A stretch of 53,287 bases of DNA from Anaerolineae bacterium. GTDB taxonomy: Bacteria > Chloroflexota > Anaerolineae > Aggregatilineales > Phototrophicaceae. The notes under the pieces are model-generated. The model ran no database searches. It saw nothing but the letters and a program-made list of their open reading frames with translations, and had not been told where the DNA came from. Made by a program: the position numbers and the translations under genes. The stretch covers positions 1-53,287 of the forward strand of contig JAJDZQ010000102.1 in NCBI GenBank assembly GCA_022824565.1. The letters run 5' to 3'. Below are positions 1-8,115 of the stretch, piece by piece (the first letter of the stretch is position 1; each line of letters opens with the position of its first letter).

Positions 1-30
1 GGCCGGACACCTTCAATTCACGACTACGGC

Positions 31-1350
31 TTACATATCCAGGATGAACTCCGCTTCAGAAGCCAGGGCTTCCAGCGCCTGCTGCGGTGTTTCTTGGCCC
101 AGGAACATCGCCTGCCAGTGCGGCGGCTGCGAAATGCGGACTTCGTAGAAGCCGGGGCAAGCCAAGCCCAGGTTCTCTGTGCCGCGTTCCTGGATCAACG
201 ACAGTGTCAGAGCATAATTCGCATCTTCCTCCAATGGCACGCCAGCCGAAGAGCGCGCCGGGAACTGCGAGTTATTCTGCGTGTAGGTGACTTGCGCTTC
301 GGTGGAATTCAGGAAGAGCAGGAATTCTGCAACCCACTCCATCTCATAATCCGAGCGCCCTTTGTCGAAGACGGCGAAACCGGTGGGGCCAACGCCCAGG
401 CCAGGCACCTCGCCCTCGGCGTGCGGATAGGTTACGACAACCGGGTCCATATCTACGGTAACTTCGCCATCACGAACGCCGTTGCCAATGCGGTTGTTCA
501 ACACGCCCATGCCGCCGCCCATGATTGCGCTCTTGCCGGTGAAGAGGTTGTTCACCTGGTCGGCATACGCGGCGGTGGTGGCGTCGGAATTGATCAAACC
601 TTCTTGGTAGAGCATGTTGACGAATTCCAGGCCCGCCAGGGTCTTCGGATCGTCAAAGCCGGTCGTGCAGTCGGCATTCCAGATCTCGCCGCCGGCACCC
701 CAGATGAAGGCGTGGAAGTCATAATCGCCCTGCTCCGAAGCGACCTGCAAGGTGTAGGGGAAGTCGACGCCGATGCCAGCGGCTTTGATGGCGCTAGCGG
801 CTGCGTAGAATTCGTCCATGGACCAGGCGCGGTCATCGACTGGCACCATATCGCCCAGGCCAGCTTGATCAAAGAGCGCCTTGTTGACGATCATGGCATG
901 GTTCCAGAAGTAGGTCGGCATGGCGTGCAGCGAGCCGTCGATGGTGTATAGCTCGACCAAACCCGGCAGCAAGTCATCAATTTCTTCCTGCGGCACCAGG
1001 CCGAAGAGATCTACGGTTACGCCTTCCACGCCATAGCCAGATGTGCGCCCCAGATAATCCTTGAGGATATCAGGCGGGTCGCCAGCGGCCAGCGCGGTGG
1101 GCACCACAGTTGCCAAATCGGGCCAATCCAGCCCGCGCACTTCGACAGTGACATGCGGATGCATTTCCATGAACTGTGCTGCTTGCCAGTTTTCAAATTC
1201 AGCCAATTCGGTGAATTGCGGCAAGCTGATGGGCTGCGCCAACGCGGGGTCTGTCCAATAGGTGATGGTGACCGGTTCCTGTGCCTGCGCCGGAGCCAGC
1301 AGGACAACCAGCATAGCCGCCAGCACGAGAAGCAATTGTAGGTGTTTCAT
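31..1350 (-). CDS. ABC transporter substrate-binding protein, family 1 (sugar)
   Basis: A 439-residue extracytoplasmic solute-binding protein. Residues 1-23 form a signal peptide: Lys near the start, a Leu/Val/Ala-rich core, and an A-Q-A cleavage site before QEPVTITYW. The mature start (TITYWTDP), the segment with NWQAAQFMEMHP, and the AAGDPPDIL motif near residue 90 are typical of SBP_bac_1 (MalE/UgpB-like) proteins that bind sugars. No lipobox Cys is present. A strong AAGGAGC ribosome site precedes the ATG. It is encoded 144 bp downstream of, and on the same strand as, the GntR regulator. Its permeases are not in the window and may lie beyond the left edge. The substrate is unknown; the sugar-acid genes nearby suggest a uronate or similar sugar (inference). 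Confidence 0.9.
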   Translation of the reverse strand: MKHLQLLLVLAAMLVVLLAPAQAQEPVTITYWTDPALAQPISLPQFTELAEFENWQAAQFMEMHPHVTVEVRGLDWPDLATVVPTALAAGDPPDILKDYLGRTSGYGVEGVTVDLFGLVPQEEIDDLLPGLVELYTIDGSLHAMPTYFWNHAMIVNKALFDQAGLGDMVPVDDRAWSMDEFYAAASAIKAAGIGVDFPYTLQVASEQGDYDFHAFIWGAGGEIWNADCTTGFDDPKTLAGLEFVNMLYQEGLINSDATTAAYADQVNNLFTGKSAIMGGGMGVLNNRIGNGVRDGEVTVDMDPVVVTYPHAEGEVPGLGVGPTGFAVFDKGRSDYEMEWVAEFLLFLNSTEAQVTYTQNNSQFPARSSAGVPLEEDANYALTLSLIQERGTENLGLACPGFYEVRISQPPHWQAMFLGQETPQQALEALASEAEFILDM

Positions 1351-1494
1351 GTGAGCTCCTTAATTCAGTTAGTGGCAGATTCCTTGCGAACTGCGTCACG
1401 ACGATTGAGGTCTTGCAAGTTGCTCTATCGGTTGTCTTGGCACCCCCTTGCTCATCCGAACTGGCTATCCTAAGAATGACAGACGATGAAAGGC

Positions 1495-2256
1495 TCAGCG
1501 ATCATCTGCTGTCGCCGGATATACATTGATGACCAGGTCGCGTTCAAAGTCCATATGCGCCTGCATGGCGGCTTGCGCCCCAGCCGGATCTTGGTCGGAC
1601 ACAGTCTGCTGTATGTTTCGATGCAGCTTGACCTGGGATTCCCGCAGCTGCTGCAAGTCAATCGACTTGGGAAAACTGAATTCTCGCTCGCGCAAGGTTT
1701 GCGGAACAGATTGGATGGTGGCGTTGACCAGCATGACATTGAAGGGATTTTGTGACATGTCGGCCAAAGACAGATGAAAGTCGGCATGGGCGGCGAGATA
1801 ACGCGGATCGCTGAAGTCATCAATGTAGCGCACATAGTCATCGAAGGTCGCGCGCCAGCTTTCGAGTTGCTGTGGTTTGGCGCGGACGGCCGCCTGCCCG
1901 GCGATCTCTACTTCAATCATCCGCCGCGCCTCAATCAGCTGCAAACGCATTGCCCGCTGCAAATCGTCCGACAGGTCTGGCTTCAATAGATCTGGAATGT
2001 AACTGTGCAGGTTGCTTTTGACATAGCTGCCATGGCCCGGACGCATCTCTACCAAGCCCATCATGACCAGGCCTTGCAGCGCCTCGCGGACGGAAGACCG
2101 GCCTACGCCCAGCATTTGCATTAGCTGACGTTCCGAGGGCAGCTTGTCGCCTGGTTGCAGCGCTCCGCTTTGGATATGTTCAACCAATTGCTCCACGATT
2201 GAGGCGACCAATGTAATCCTGCGCGGCTGCTTCAATGTTATGCCAGAATCAGCCAT
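1495..2256 (-). CDS. GntR family transcriptional regulator, FCD (FadR-like) subfamily
   Basis: A 253-residue regulator. An N-terminal winged helix (about residues 15-80) carries the GntR signature PGDKLPSERQL, followed by GVGRSSVREALQGL and a GHGSYV wing. The C-terminal helical FCD-type domain (about 100-235) has the usual metal and ligand His positions, for example HADFHLSLA. I chose the ATG at 2256, because the frame extends 32 codons further upstream but those residues do not look like GntR sequence. FCD regulators usually sense sugar acids or organic acids and repress nearby catabolic genes. It is divergent from the oxidoreductase-SDR-aldolase operon, and palindromic sites lie between them, so that operon and the downstream binding protein are its likely targets (inference). 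Confidence 0.88.
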   Translation of the reverse strand: MADSGITLKQPRRITLVASIVEQLVEHIQSGALQPGDKLPSERQLMQMLGVGRSSVREALQGLVMMGLVEMRPGHGSYVKSNLHSYIPDLLKPDLSDDLQRAMRLQLIEARRMIEVEIAGQAAVRAKPQQLESWRATFDDYVRYIDDFSDPRYLAAHADFHLSLADMSQNPFNVMLVNATIQSVPQTLREREFSFPKSIDLQQLRESQVKLHRNIQQTVSDQDPAGAQAAMQAHMDFERDLVINVYPATADDR

Positions 2257-2323
2257 GCCTGCGACAACCTTGTGATATTGAGCTTGCCGGTATTCGCCTA
2301 AAATGCGGCAAGCTGCGCTCACG

Positions 2324-2352
2324 CGAATAGACATTCCCCAAAAAGACATCAA
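2324..2352 (-). promoter_or_regulatory. Possible promoter of the GntR gene
   Basis: Read on the minus strand, TTGATG (2347-2352) and TATTCG (2324-2329) are separated by 17 bp, about 70 bp upstream of the chosen GntR start. The -10 match is weak, so this is tentative. Confidence 0.3.
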
Positions 2353-2367
2353 CCTATGGACTGTCTG

Positions 2368-2395
2368 CTAGTCAGACCAGTCGGATGAGTCGACT
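2368..2395. promoter_or_regulatory. Palindromic operator candidates in the GntR divergent region
   Basis: The 13-bp CTAGTCAGACCAG (2368-2380) is an inverted repeat with one mismatch per arm, of the form CTRGTC-N-GACYAG. This resembles the TNGTC-N-GACNA type operators of FCD-subfamily GntR regulators. A perfect 8-bp palindrome AGTCGACT (2388-2395) lies 7 bp further on. Both are between the divergent regulator and oxidoreductase genes. The sites are seen directly; the operator role is inferred. Confidence 0.45.
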
Positions 2396-2419
2396 AGGAT
2401 TATAGCGCATGCTCTGGCT

Positions 2420-2450
2420 TTGTCAAATTTCTTGGGGGATGCGCTACAAT
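2420..2450 (+). promoter_or_regulatory. Candidate sigma70-type promoter for the 2475-5120 operon
   Basis: TTGTCA (2420-2425) and TACAAT (2445-2450) are separated by 19 bp, slightly long. The -10 ends 24 bp before the ATG at 2475, with the GGAG ribosome site (2463-2466) in between. Confidence 0.4.
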
Positions 2451-2474
2451 TCCCAGCCAGGCGGAGACTCTTGG

Positions 2475-3479
2475 ATGAAGAATAACAGACGTTTCTTGGT
2501 CATAGGCGGCGGCTCCATGGGCAAGCGGAGAATTCGCTGTCTGCTGGCGCATGGCGTGCCGGCGCGGGATATCCGCTTGGTCGACCCGCGTGCCGATCGC
2601 CGAGCAGAAAGCCAGGGACATTATGCAGTGGCGGGCTATGCCGACTTCGCCACTGGCTGGGCGTGGCAGCCGGATGTCGTCATCATCTCCACGCCCACCA
2701 AGCAGCATATGCGATATTGTCTGGAAGCCGCCCGCGCCGCGAAAGATTTCTTCTGCGAAATCGCCTTGTCCGACAGCCTGGATGGCGCTGCGGAATTGCT
2801 CGCGCTGGTCGGGCAACACCAACTTGTCGCCGCGCTCGGCATCAACAATCCTTGCCACGCCGTCATGCAGCAGGCCAAAGCCTGGCTTCTCGAAGAGACT
2901 TTCGGGCTGCCACTGACCTATCACATGGCTTATGGCAACTACTTGCCCAATTGGCATCCTTGGGAATCGATTCAGGATTTCTATGACGAGACGCAAATTA
3001 TGGGCGTCATTGCGCAAGAGCTTGGCACACTCTACACTTTGCTGGAGACTCGTCTACAGGTTCTTTATGCGCAGTCGTCTCGTTCTGGCTCATTGGAAAT
3101 CGAAGGACCAGATAATCTGCAAATCCTGGCGCGAACCACCGACGACACAGCGGTCACGCTGCAGCTGGATCTATTGCAAGACCAGCAGGTCTATGCCTAT
3201 CGCATCGTCAGCGCACGCGGCGTGATTGAAGTCCAGCTATTGCCAGAGGCGCGCGCCCGACGCTATCTGAATGCGACCGGTCAATTTGACGAGGCGCTTG
3301 TGCCGAGCGGCTACACATTTGAGCAAGCCTACATCGATGAATTTGGCGTCTTCCTCGCGGCGCTAGATTCGCGCCAGGCCTGGTTTCATCCTCTGCGTGA
3401 TGGCGTGCATATTCTGCGCTGCCTCGACGCTGTGAAAGAGAGCGGGGACAGCGGGCAGCAAGTTGTCATAAGCGGGTGA
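2475..3479 (+). CDS. Gfo/Idh/MocA-family oxidoreductase
   Basis: A 334-residue predicted NAD(P)-dependent sugar or polyol dehydrogenase. The N-terminal Rossmann fold carries the glycine motif VIGGGSMGKRR and an acidic residue after strand 2 (LVDPR). The PDVVIISTPTKQH stretch is typical of the family. The C-terminal alpha/beta domain includes HPWESIQDFYDE. In the position where the family usually has E-K-P (the catalytic Lys) this protein reads C-E-I-A, so the Lys is missing. It may therefore use other chemistry or be non-catalytic. The start at 2475 is preceded by GGAG at 8 bp. It is the first gene of a plus-strand operon with the SDR and the aldolase. Confidence 0.8.
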   Translation: MKNNRRFLVIGGGSMGKRRIRCLLAHGVPARDIRLVDPRADRRAESQGHYAVAGYADFATGWAWQPDVVIISTPTKQHMRYCLEAARAAKDFFCEIALSDSLDGAAELLALVGQHQLVAALGINNPCHAVMQQAKAWLLEETFGLPLTYHMAYGNYLPNWHPWESIQDFYDETQIMGVIAQELGTLYTLLETRLQVLYAQSSRSGSLEIEGPDNLQILARTTDDTAVTLQLDLLQDQQVYAYRIVSARGVIEVQLLPEARARRYLNATGQFDEALVPSGYTFEQAYIDEFGVFLAALDSRQAWFHPLRDGVHILRCLDAVKESGDSGQQVVISG

Positions 3480-3492
3480 GGGAGCGATCGAA

Positions 3493-4251
3493 ATGAGCTT
3501 GCAGGGCAAGACGGCGCTAATTACCGGGGCTGGGCGCGGCATCGGCCGTGGTTGCGCTCTGGCATTGGCGCGGCGGGGAGCCACCGTCGTCCTGAATGAC
3601 CGTCCCAACAGCCCCGACCTGGCGGCGGCGGTCGCCGAGATCAAGAGCGTGGGCGGGCGGGCGCTGGCGCTGGAAGCAGATGTCTTCAGCCGCGCTGGCT
3701 GCGACTCCCTCTTGCGCCGAAGCCTGGAGCAGGTGGACGGGGTCGATATTCTCGTCAGCAATCCCGCCTATAGCGTCCGCGGCCGCTTCCTCGACTATGC
3801 TCCCGACATCTTTGAACAAGTCATTCGCGCGACTCTGGTCGCCGGATTTCACATCAGCCAGTTGGTGGCGCGGCACATGGCAGCCCGCGGACAGGGCGGC
3901 AAGCTCATCTACATCTCCAGTGTGCATGCTTCAATCCCGCTGCCAAACGCCGTCGCCTACAATGCCGCCAAAGCAGGCTTGAATCACATGGCGCTGTCTA
4001 TCGCCCGCGAACTCATCTCCCATAAAATCAATGTCAATGTCATCGAGCCGGGCTGGATCGATACCCCGGGCGAACGGGAAAGTTTCGGCGCGGAGTACAT
4101 GGCAGAGCAAGGGCGGACATTGCCTTGGGGGCGCTTGGGCAGTCCAGCCGATATTGGCAGCGCAGTCGCCTTCTTGGCATCGGCCGAGGCGGACTATATC
4201 ACGGGGACAATCATGCGCGTCGATGGCGGCTATATGCACAAAGATGCTTGA
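3493..4251 (+). CDS. SDR-family oxidoreductase
   Basis: A 252-residue classical short-chain dehydrogenase/reductase. The cofactor motif TGAGRGIG is at residues 11-18, the active-site Ser is in ISSVH (142-143), and Y156-x-x-x-K160 forms the catalytic pair. The C-terminal VDGGY is typical of FabG-like enzymes. The usual NNAG motif is replaced by SNPAY (89-93). It probably oxidises a sugar or sugar-acid hydroxyl with NAD(P). A good GAGGGAG ribosome site precedes the ATG. It lies 13 bp after the oxidoreductase and 89 bp before the aldolase, so the three probably act on one substrate. Confidence 0.9.
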   Translation: MSLQGKTALITGAGRGIGRGCALALARRGATVVLNDRPNSPDLAAAVAEIKSVGGRALALEADVFSRAGCDSLLRRSLEQVDGVDILVSNPAYSVRGRFLDYAPDIFEQVIRATLVAGFHISQLVARHMAARGQGGKLIYISSVHASIPLPNAVAYNAAKAGLNHMALSIARELISHKINVNVIEPGWIDTPGERESFGAEYMAEQGRTLPWGRLGSPADIGSAVAFLASAEADYITGTIMRVDGGYMHKDA

Positions 4252-4340
4252 CAGCCTGTCGGAGGAGAGGCCACGAGTCATCAGGGAACGCACGAATCTG
4301 CAACCATTTTGGATTACACAGGGACAAGGAGACAACATTC

Positions 4341-5120
4341 ATGAGAAAGAGCAAAGTCCTGGCGAAGTGGCGGGCTGGTCAGTTCGCTCGCTTTTGCGCG
4401 ATGGGACATGTCTTGCCCTTCTTCATCCGCTACGCCGCGCACTACCGCTACGACGGCATCTGGCTGGATATGGAGCATCGCAATTTTGACGCCCGCGAGA
4501 TCCAGCACTTGCAAGCGCTTTGCCATCTCTACGATATCGACTGCATGATCCGCCCGCCGACCGTGCAGCGCACCCGTCTGTACCGTTACCTGGAAGATGG
4601 CTCGGCCGGCTTGATGATTCCTTTCGTCGCCGATGCCGAGATGGCGCGGCAGATCGTAGCGGCGACCAAGTTCCCGCCCATCGGCAATCGCGGACTGGAT
4701 GGCGCTGGCCTGGACTGCAATTTCGGGGGCGATACCTGGATACCCGACAGCACCTATATCGCAGACGCCAACCACGAGACCTTCATCGTCGCGCAGATCG
4801 AAACGCCAGAAGCGGTCGCCAATGCGGAAGAAATCGCCGCCGTCCCTGGCATAGACGCCCTGTTTGTGGGACCAGGCGACTTGGGTTTGCGCCTCGCTAC
4901 CTATCCAGAAACCGGCTTGACAATCGACGAAGCGGTGGCGCAGGTGGCGGCTGCTTGTGACAAACACGGCAAAGTCTGGGCGCGGACGGCATCGTCGATT
5001 GATGAAGTCGACCGTTATCGTCGGCAAGGCTCGCTGATGATCCCCTATGGCGGAGACTTCGCTTTGATGAATGTCTTGCGCGAGGCCAGCGCCGAGTTGG
5101 ATCAGATGCTGGCGGAATAA
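4341..5120 (+). CDS. HpcH/HpaI-type class II aldolase
   Basis: A 259-residue TIM-barrel aldolase of the 2-keto-3-deoxy-sugar-acid / 4-hydroxy-2-oxoheptanedioate type. Family landmarks are IWLDMEHRNFD (general-base region), the substrate-binding Arg in MIRPP, the metal ligand Glu in QIETPEA, and the ligand Asp in FVGPGDLG. Members cleave 2-keto-3-deoxy acids to pyruvate and an aldehyde. The reading frame is open upstream, but the ATG at 4341 has a strong AAGGAG site and begins the conserved fold. It ends the operon begun by the oxidoreductase and is convergent with the DHDPS-like gene, 12 bp away. Confidence 0.88.
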   Translation: MRKSKVLAKWRAGQFARFCAMGHVLPFFIRYAAHYRYDGIWLDMEHRNFDAREIQHLQALCHLYDIDCMIRPPTVQRTRLYRYLEDGSAGLMIPFVADAEMARQIVAATKFPPIGNRGLDGAGLDCNFGGDTWIPDSTYIADANHETFIVAQIETPEAVANAEEIAAVPGIDALFVGPGDLGLRLATYPETGLTIDEAVAQVAAACDKHGKVWARTASSIDEVDRYRRQGSLMIPYGGDFALMNVLREASAELDQMLAE

Positions 5121-5132
5121 CGACAGCGCAGC

Positions 5133-6062
5133 TTAGTCGGGCAGCCAGTCTGCGTATTTGCTCGCGAGCAATTGGCGGCAGGCGAGGAATTGCGCTTCGC
5201 TGAAGCCTCGATAGGGCGAGAGCAAGCGCAGGGGCATCTGCTCGAATCCGCCCAGGCGAACCCACAGTTTGTCGTAGGCGCCGTCTATTTTGCTTTCGCC
5301 CGCCAATATCGCGAACAAGTCGGCGAGCAGATCATGGAAGCCGCGCTGCAAAGTCAACATGCGGGCGTAATCCTGTGCCTGCGCCGCGGCGTAATAGGCT
5401 TTGACTTTCTGTGGACTCAGCGAGCCGAAAGTCGCCAGCAAAGAGCATTCGCCATATAAGCAGCCTTGCAAGAAATTGCCCTCGCCCAAAAAGTGCTGCA
5501 ACTCGCCGACTTGGCCGACCAGCTCGGCAGCCCGCTTGTGACCGCCGCCGGTGTTCTTGGTGGCGACCAAATTGGAAAAGGCAGCAACCAGCGGACGATA
5601 ATGGCGCGCTTCTAGCACCCGCCCGGCGCGTGGCAAATTGTAATGCAAGAATTGGGCTGTGGGGAAAGCGCCGCAGATATCGCTGAAAAAGATCATGACT
5701 TCGGCATCGGTCAACGCGCCCCAGGCCGGCAGCGAAATCTGAAAACTGCGGAAACCGCGGTCATAGGCGTATTGCAGTTTTTCCAGCACGATCGGCGTCG
5801 ACATGCCGATCAAGCCGACCATCGGGTAGATATCCTCGCCGCGCGTTTCTTCAAAAAAGATGTCGACTATGCGCCGGAATTGCGCTTGATCCACCGCATA
5901 GCCTTCGCCGGCTGTGCCAAAAATGTAGAGATGATTGAAGTGCTGCAAAGTTGCCTGCACCGAGCGCCGAAAGACTTCTTCCAACAGCTTTTCGTTTTCA
6001 TCCCAGGGAATCTCGCAAGATACCAAAATCGCCTGGGGATACCGCGTCTCTGCAGCGCTCAT
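5133..6062 (-). CDS. Dihydrodipicolinate synthase/N-acetylneuraminate lyase family protein
   Basis: A 309-residue class I (Schiff-base) aldolase or dehydratase. It has the pyruvate-binding loop GTAGEG (49-54), Tyr141 in HYNLP, and the Schiff-base Lys169 in ATKNTGG. It is last in a six-gene minus operon. Its ATG overlaps the stop of the ferritin-like gene (ATGA at 6059-6062), so the two are translationally coupled. Specificity within the family (NAL, KDG aldolase, dehydratase) cannot be read from sequence alone. A sialidase-like gene in the same operon makes a sialate-type keto acid one possibility, but no NanE or NanK gene is nearby. Confidence 0.88.
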   Translation of the reverse strand: MSAAETRYPQAILVSCEIPWDENEKLLEEVFRRSVQATLQHFNHLYIFGTAGEGYAVDQAQFRRIVDIFFEETRGEDIYPMVGLIGMSTPIVLEKLQYAYDRGFRSFQISLPAWGALTDAEVMIFFSDICGAFPTAQFLHYNLPRAGRVLEARHYRPLVAAFSNLVATKNTGGGHKRAAELVGQVGELQHFLGEGNFLQGCLYGECSLLATFGSLSPQKVKAYYAAAQAQDYARMLTLQRGFHDLLADLFAILAGESKIDGAYDKLWVRLGGFEQMPLRLLSPYRGFSEAQFLACRQLLASKYADWLPD

Positions 6063-7273
6063 CTTGTCTGCTCGCTTTCCTGCCACAGCGGCAGATCGCC
6101 CGAGACATACTCGCGTTGCCACAGGTCGACAGTCGCCTCGATGAATTGCTCGACAGGCATCTCGATGTTGTTTTGCGCCATTAGCTCTGGCAGCCATTTT
6201 GTGCCGAAAGCCACATGCTGCCGCTCGTCCGCCATATCATAGCTGACATATTGCGCCGAAAGCTGGTCGCCAGCCGCTGTATATTGCGCCAGGCTGCGTC
6301 GCCGATGCGGAAAGGCATGCGCTTCATTGCCGCGCGTAAGCAGACAATATTGTGTCGCCGCGTCGTATTGCGAGCGCCACTGATAAATGCGCGTATTTTG
6401 CGGGACTGTCGTGTAATCAAGCCCGTGCCGCCGCAGCCAGTCTATGCCCAGCTGGCAATGGCGCGTTTCGTCATAACAATGCCGCGCCGAATCGTAAACG
6501 AAGCCCCAGGGCATCTCGGGCGACAGATGAATGATCAGCGCAACGGTTTCCGCCGCCAGCATTTCTTGGCTGTAATTCTCGAATTCGTCCAATCGACGCG
6601 CCGCTTCGTCAATTTGTCTGCGGTCTTCCGCATCGCCCCAGTGGCGTTGCAGGATGCGAAAACGTTCGTCGCGGGCGGCTTGCAGAGGCGTGCGGAAGGG
6701 GCTGCGCACAGCGGGTCGCGCTGGTTTCTGGCTGCGGGGCTCGGCGCCGCTGATGCCGCCAGCATGAGCCAGCAGCGCGGCCAGGTAACATTCCCAGTCG
6801 CTGGCTGGTTGCCCGGCGAATTCTGCCTCAGCCCAGGCGACATGCTCGGACTCGTCCAACTGGATATGCTTGAGCGCGTATCGTGTGGGCGCGTCGGGAT
6901 TGGCGAAGGTCTGTTGGCTGTGCCAGCGATAGCTTTGCAGCAGAGCCGGCTTGATGACGCGGAACAAACCGGCCAGCAGGCTATGTTCATCGGGCGCGTG
7001 CATCGCCTCGGCCATCAGTTCTTCCAAAGCGGGGTCGTCTGGCGGGCGGAAGGCTGGTGTCTGCACCTCGCGCAGTCGCTGGAAGAGATGCTGCACATGC
7101 TGCGCTTCTTCCCACAAGAATCGCCCCATCGCCAGCTTGTATTCCATGCGCCCGGCGGCCGGCAGCCAGGCAGCGAGGATGCGGATGGTCTCGTATTCGA
7201 CAAAGCGATAACGATTCAGCAGGCGCTTGTTGCGCGCCATATCGACTTGTTCAGCGGGTTTGACGATCTGCAT
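6059..7273 (-). CDS. Protein with two ferritin-like diiron domains (DUF455-like)
   Basis: A 404-residue, predicted soluble, all-helical protein with two ferritin-like halves. Half 1 has E28 (in YETI), E56-x-x-H59 and E141-x-x-H144. Half 2 has E242, E269-x-x-H272 and E350-x-x-H353. Each set fits the Glu / ExxH / ExxH ligand pattern of a four-helix-bundle diiron site. The linker (about 175-200) is rich in Pro, Arg and Ala. Such folds serve as oxygenases, hydroxylases (MiaE-like) or iron stores. Here, inside a catabolic operon and coupled by ATGA overlap to the DHDPS-like gene, an oxygenase role is plausible but unproven. I chose the ATG at 7273 because of its GGGAGG/AAGG ribosome site. Confidence 0.72.
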   Translation of the reverse strand: MQIVKPAEQVDMARNKRLLNRYRFVEYETIRILAAWLPAAGRMEYKLAMGRFLWEEAQHVQHLFQRLREVQTPAFRPPDDPALEELMAEAMHAPDEHSLLAGLFRVIKPALLQSYRWHSQQTFANPDAPTRYALKHIQLDESEHVAWAEAEFAGQPASDWECYLAALLAHAGGISGAEPRSQKPARPAVRSPFRTPLQAARDERFRILQRHWGDAEDRRQIDEAARRLDEFENYSQEMLAAETVALIIHLSPEMPWGFVYDSARHCYDETRHCQLGIDWLRRHGLDYTTVPQNTRIYQWRSQYDAATQYCLLTRGNEAHAFPHRRRSLAQYTAAGDQLSAQYVSYDMADERQHVAFGTKWLPELMAQNNIEMPVEQFIEATVDLWQREYVSGDLPLWQESEQTR

Positions 7274-7295
7274 TCCTTGCCTCCCTTTCTGCTCC

Positions 7296-8102
7296 TTACC
7301 ACGCGGTCCAGCCACCATCCACCAAGATATTCTGCCCAGTGATGTAGCTGCCAGCGTCGCTCGCCAACAGCAAGACGACGCCCTTGAGTTCTTCTGGCTG
7401 GCCCATCCGCCCCAGCGGCACTTTTGCCTCCAGGCGCTTGATGAAGCCGGGATGCGCTTCATCGATGGCCGGTAGCTTGGGAAATGGACCGGGGCTGATG
7501 CAATTGACGCGGATCTTGTCGCGCGCCCAATACACCGCCAAATGTCGCGTCAGATGCACCAGGCCGCCTTTCAGCCCATGATAATTCGGCGGGCTGTTGA
7601 TGCCCAAGCCTGCATACGCTTCGGGGTAGCTGGCGACCACGCCGTACATGCTGCCGATGTTGATGATAGAGCCGCCGCAGCCACGCCCGCGCATGTGCAG
7701 GGCAATATCCCGCGCCAGCACAAAATAGGCGGTCACGCCAACATGATAGGCTTGGTCGAAATCGTCGGCGGTGGCGCTGTCGATATCGGCGGGTGGACCC
7801 CCATAGGCGTTGTTGACCAGGATATCGATCGCGCCCAGGTCCTCGACGACGGCGGCCACAAAAGCGGGGATGCTATCGGTGTCGCCTTGTGAGAAAGCCA
7901 ATCCCAGATGCCCGCTGCCCGGCAAGCTGGCGGCGAAAGCCTCGGCCTGGGCTGCATCCCGACTGGTGACGACCAGGCGCGCGCCCGCTTCTGCCAGGGC
8001 TCGGCTCATCGCAGAACCAAGCCAGCCGGCCGCGCCTGTGACGATAGCGACTTTGCCCGTTAGGTCCAGCAAATGTTGGACATTGCGTTCTGGCACCTGC
8101 AT
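7296..8102 (-). CDS. SDR-family oxidoreductase
   Basis: A 268-residue short-chain dehydrogenase. It shows TGAAGWLG for the cofactor, DILVNNAYGG (the NNAG equivalent), an active-site Ser in NIGSMYG and the YHGLK Tyr/Lys pair. The stretch between the Ser and the Tyr is longer than usual and contains a Pro/Tyr-rich insert. The C-terminus has the common ILVDGGW. It most likely oxidises a hydroxyl on the pathway intermediate shared with the adjoining aminotransferase, amidohydrolase and lyase genes. GGAGG precedes the ATG at 8102, with 13 bp to the amidohydrolase stop and 22 bp to the ferritin-like gene. Confidence 0.9.
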   Translation of the reverse strand: MQVPERNVQHLLDLTGKVAIVTGAAGWLGSAMSRALAEAGARLVVTSRDAAQAEAFAASLPGSGHLGLAFSQGDTDSIPAFVAAVVEDLGAIDILVNNAYGGPPADIDSATADDFDQAYHVGVTAYFVLARDIALHMRGRGCGGSIINIGSMYGVVASYPEAYAGLGINSPPNYHGLKGGLVHLTRHLAVYWARDKIRVNCISPGPFPKLPAIDEAHPGFIKRLEAKVPLGRMGQPEELKGVVLLLASDAGSYITGQNILVDGGWTAW

Positions 8103-8115
8103 GGGAACCCTCCGT

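Noticed and set aside
94..951. Long plus-strand open frame opposite the sugar-binding protein gene
   Set aside because: It lies fully antisense to a well-supported gene, has no family motif and no ribosome site. Long antisense frames are expected in GC-rich DNA.
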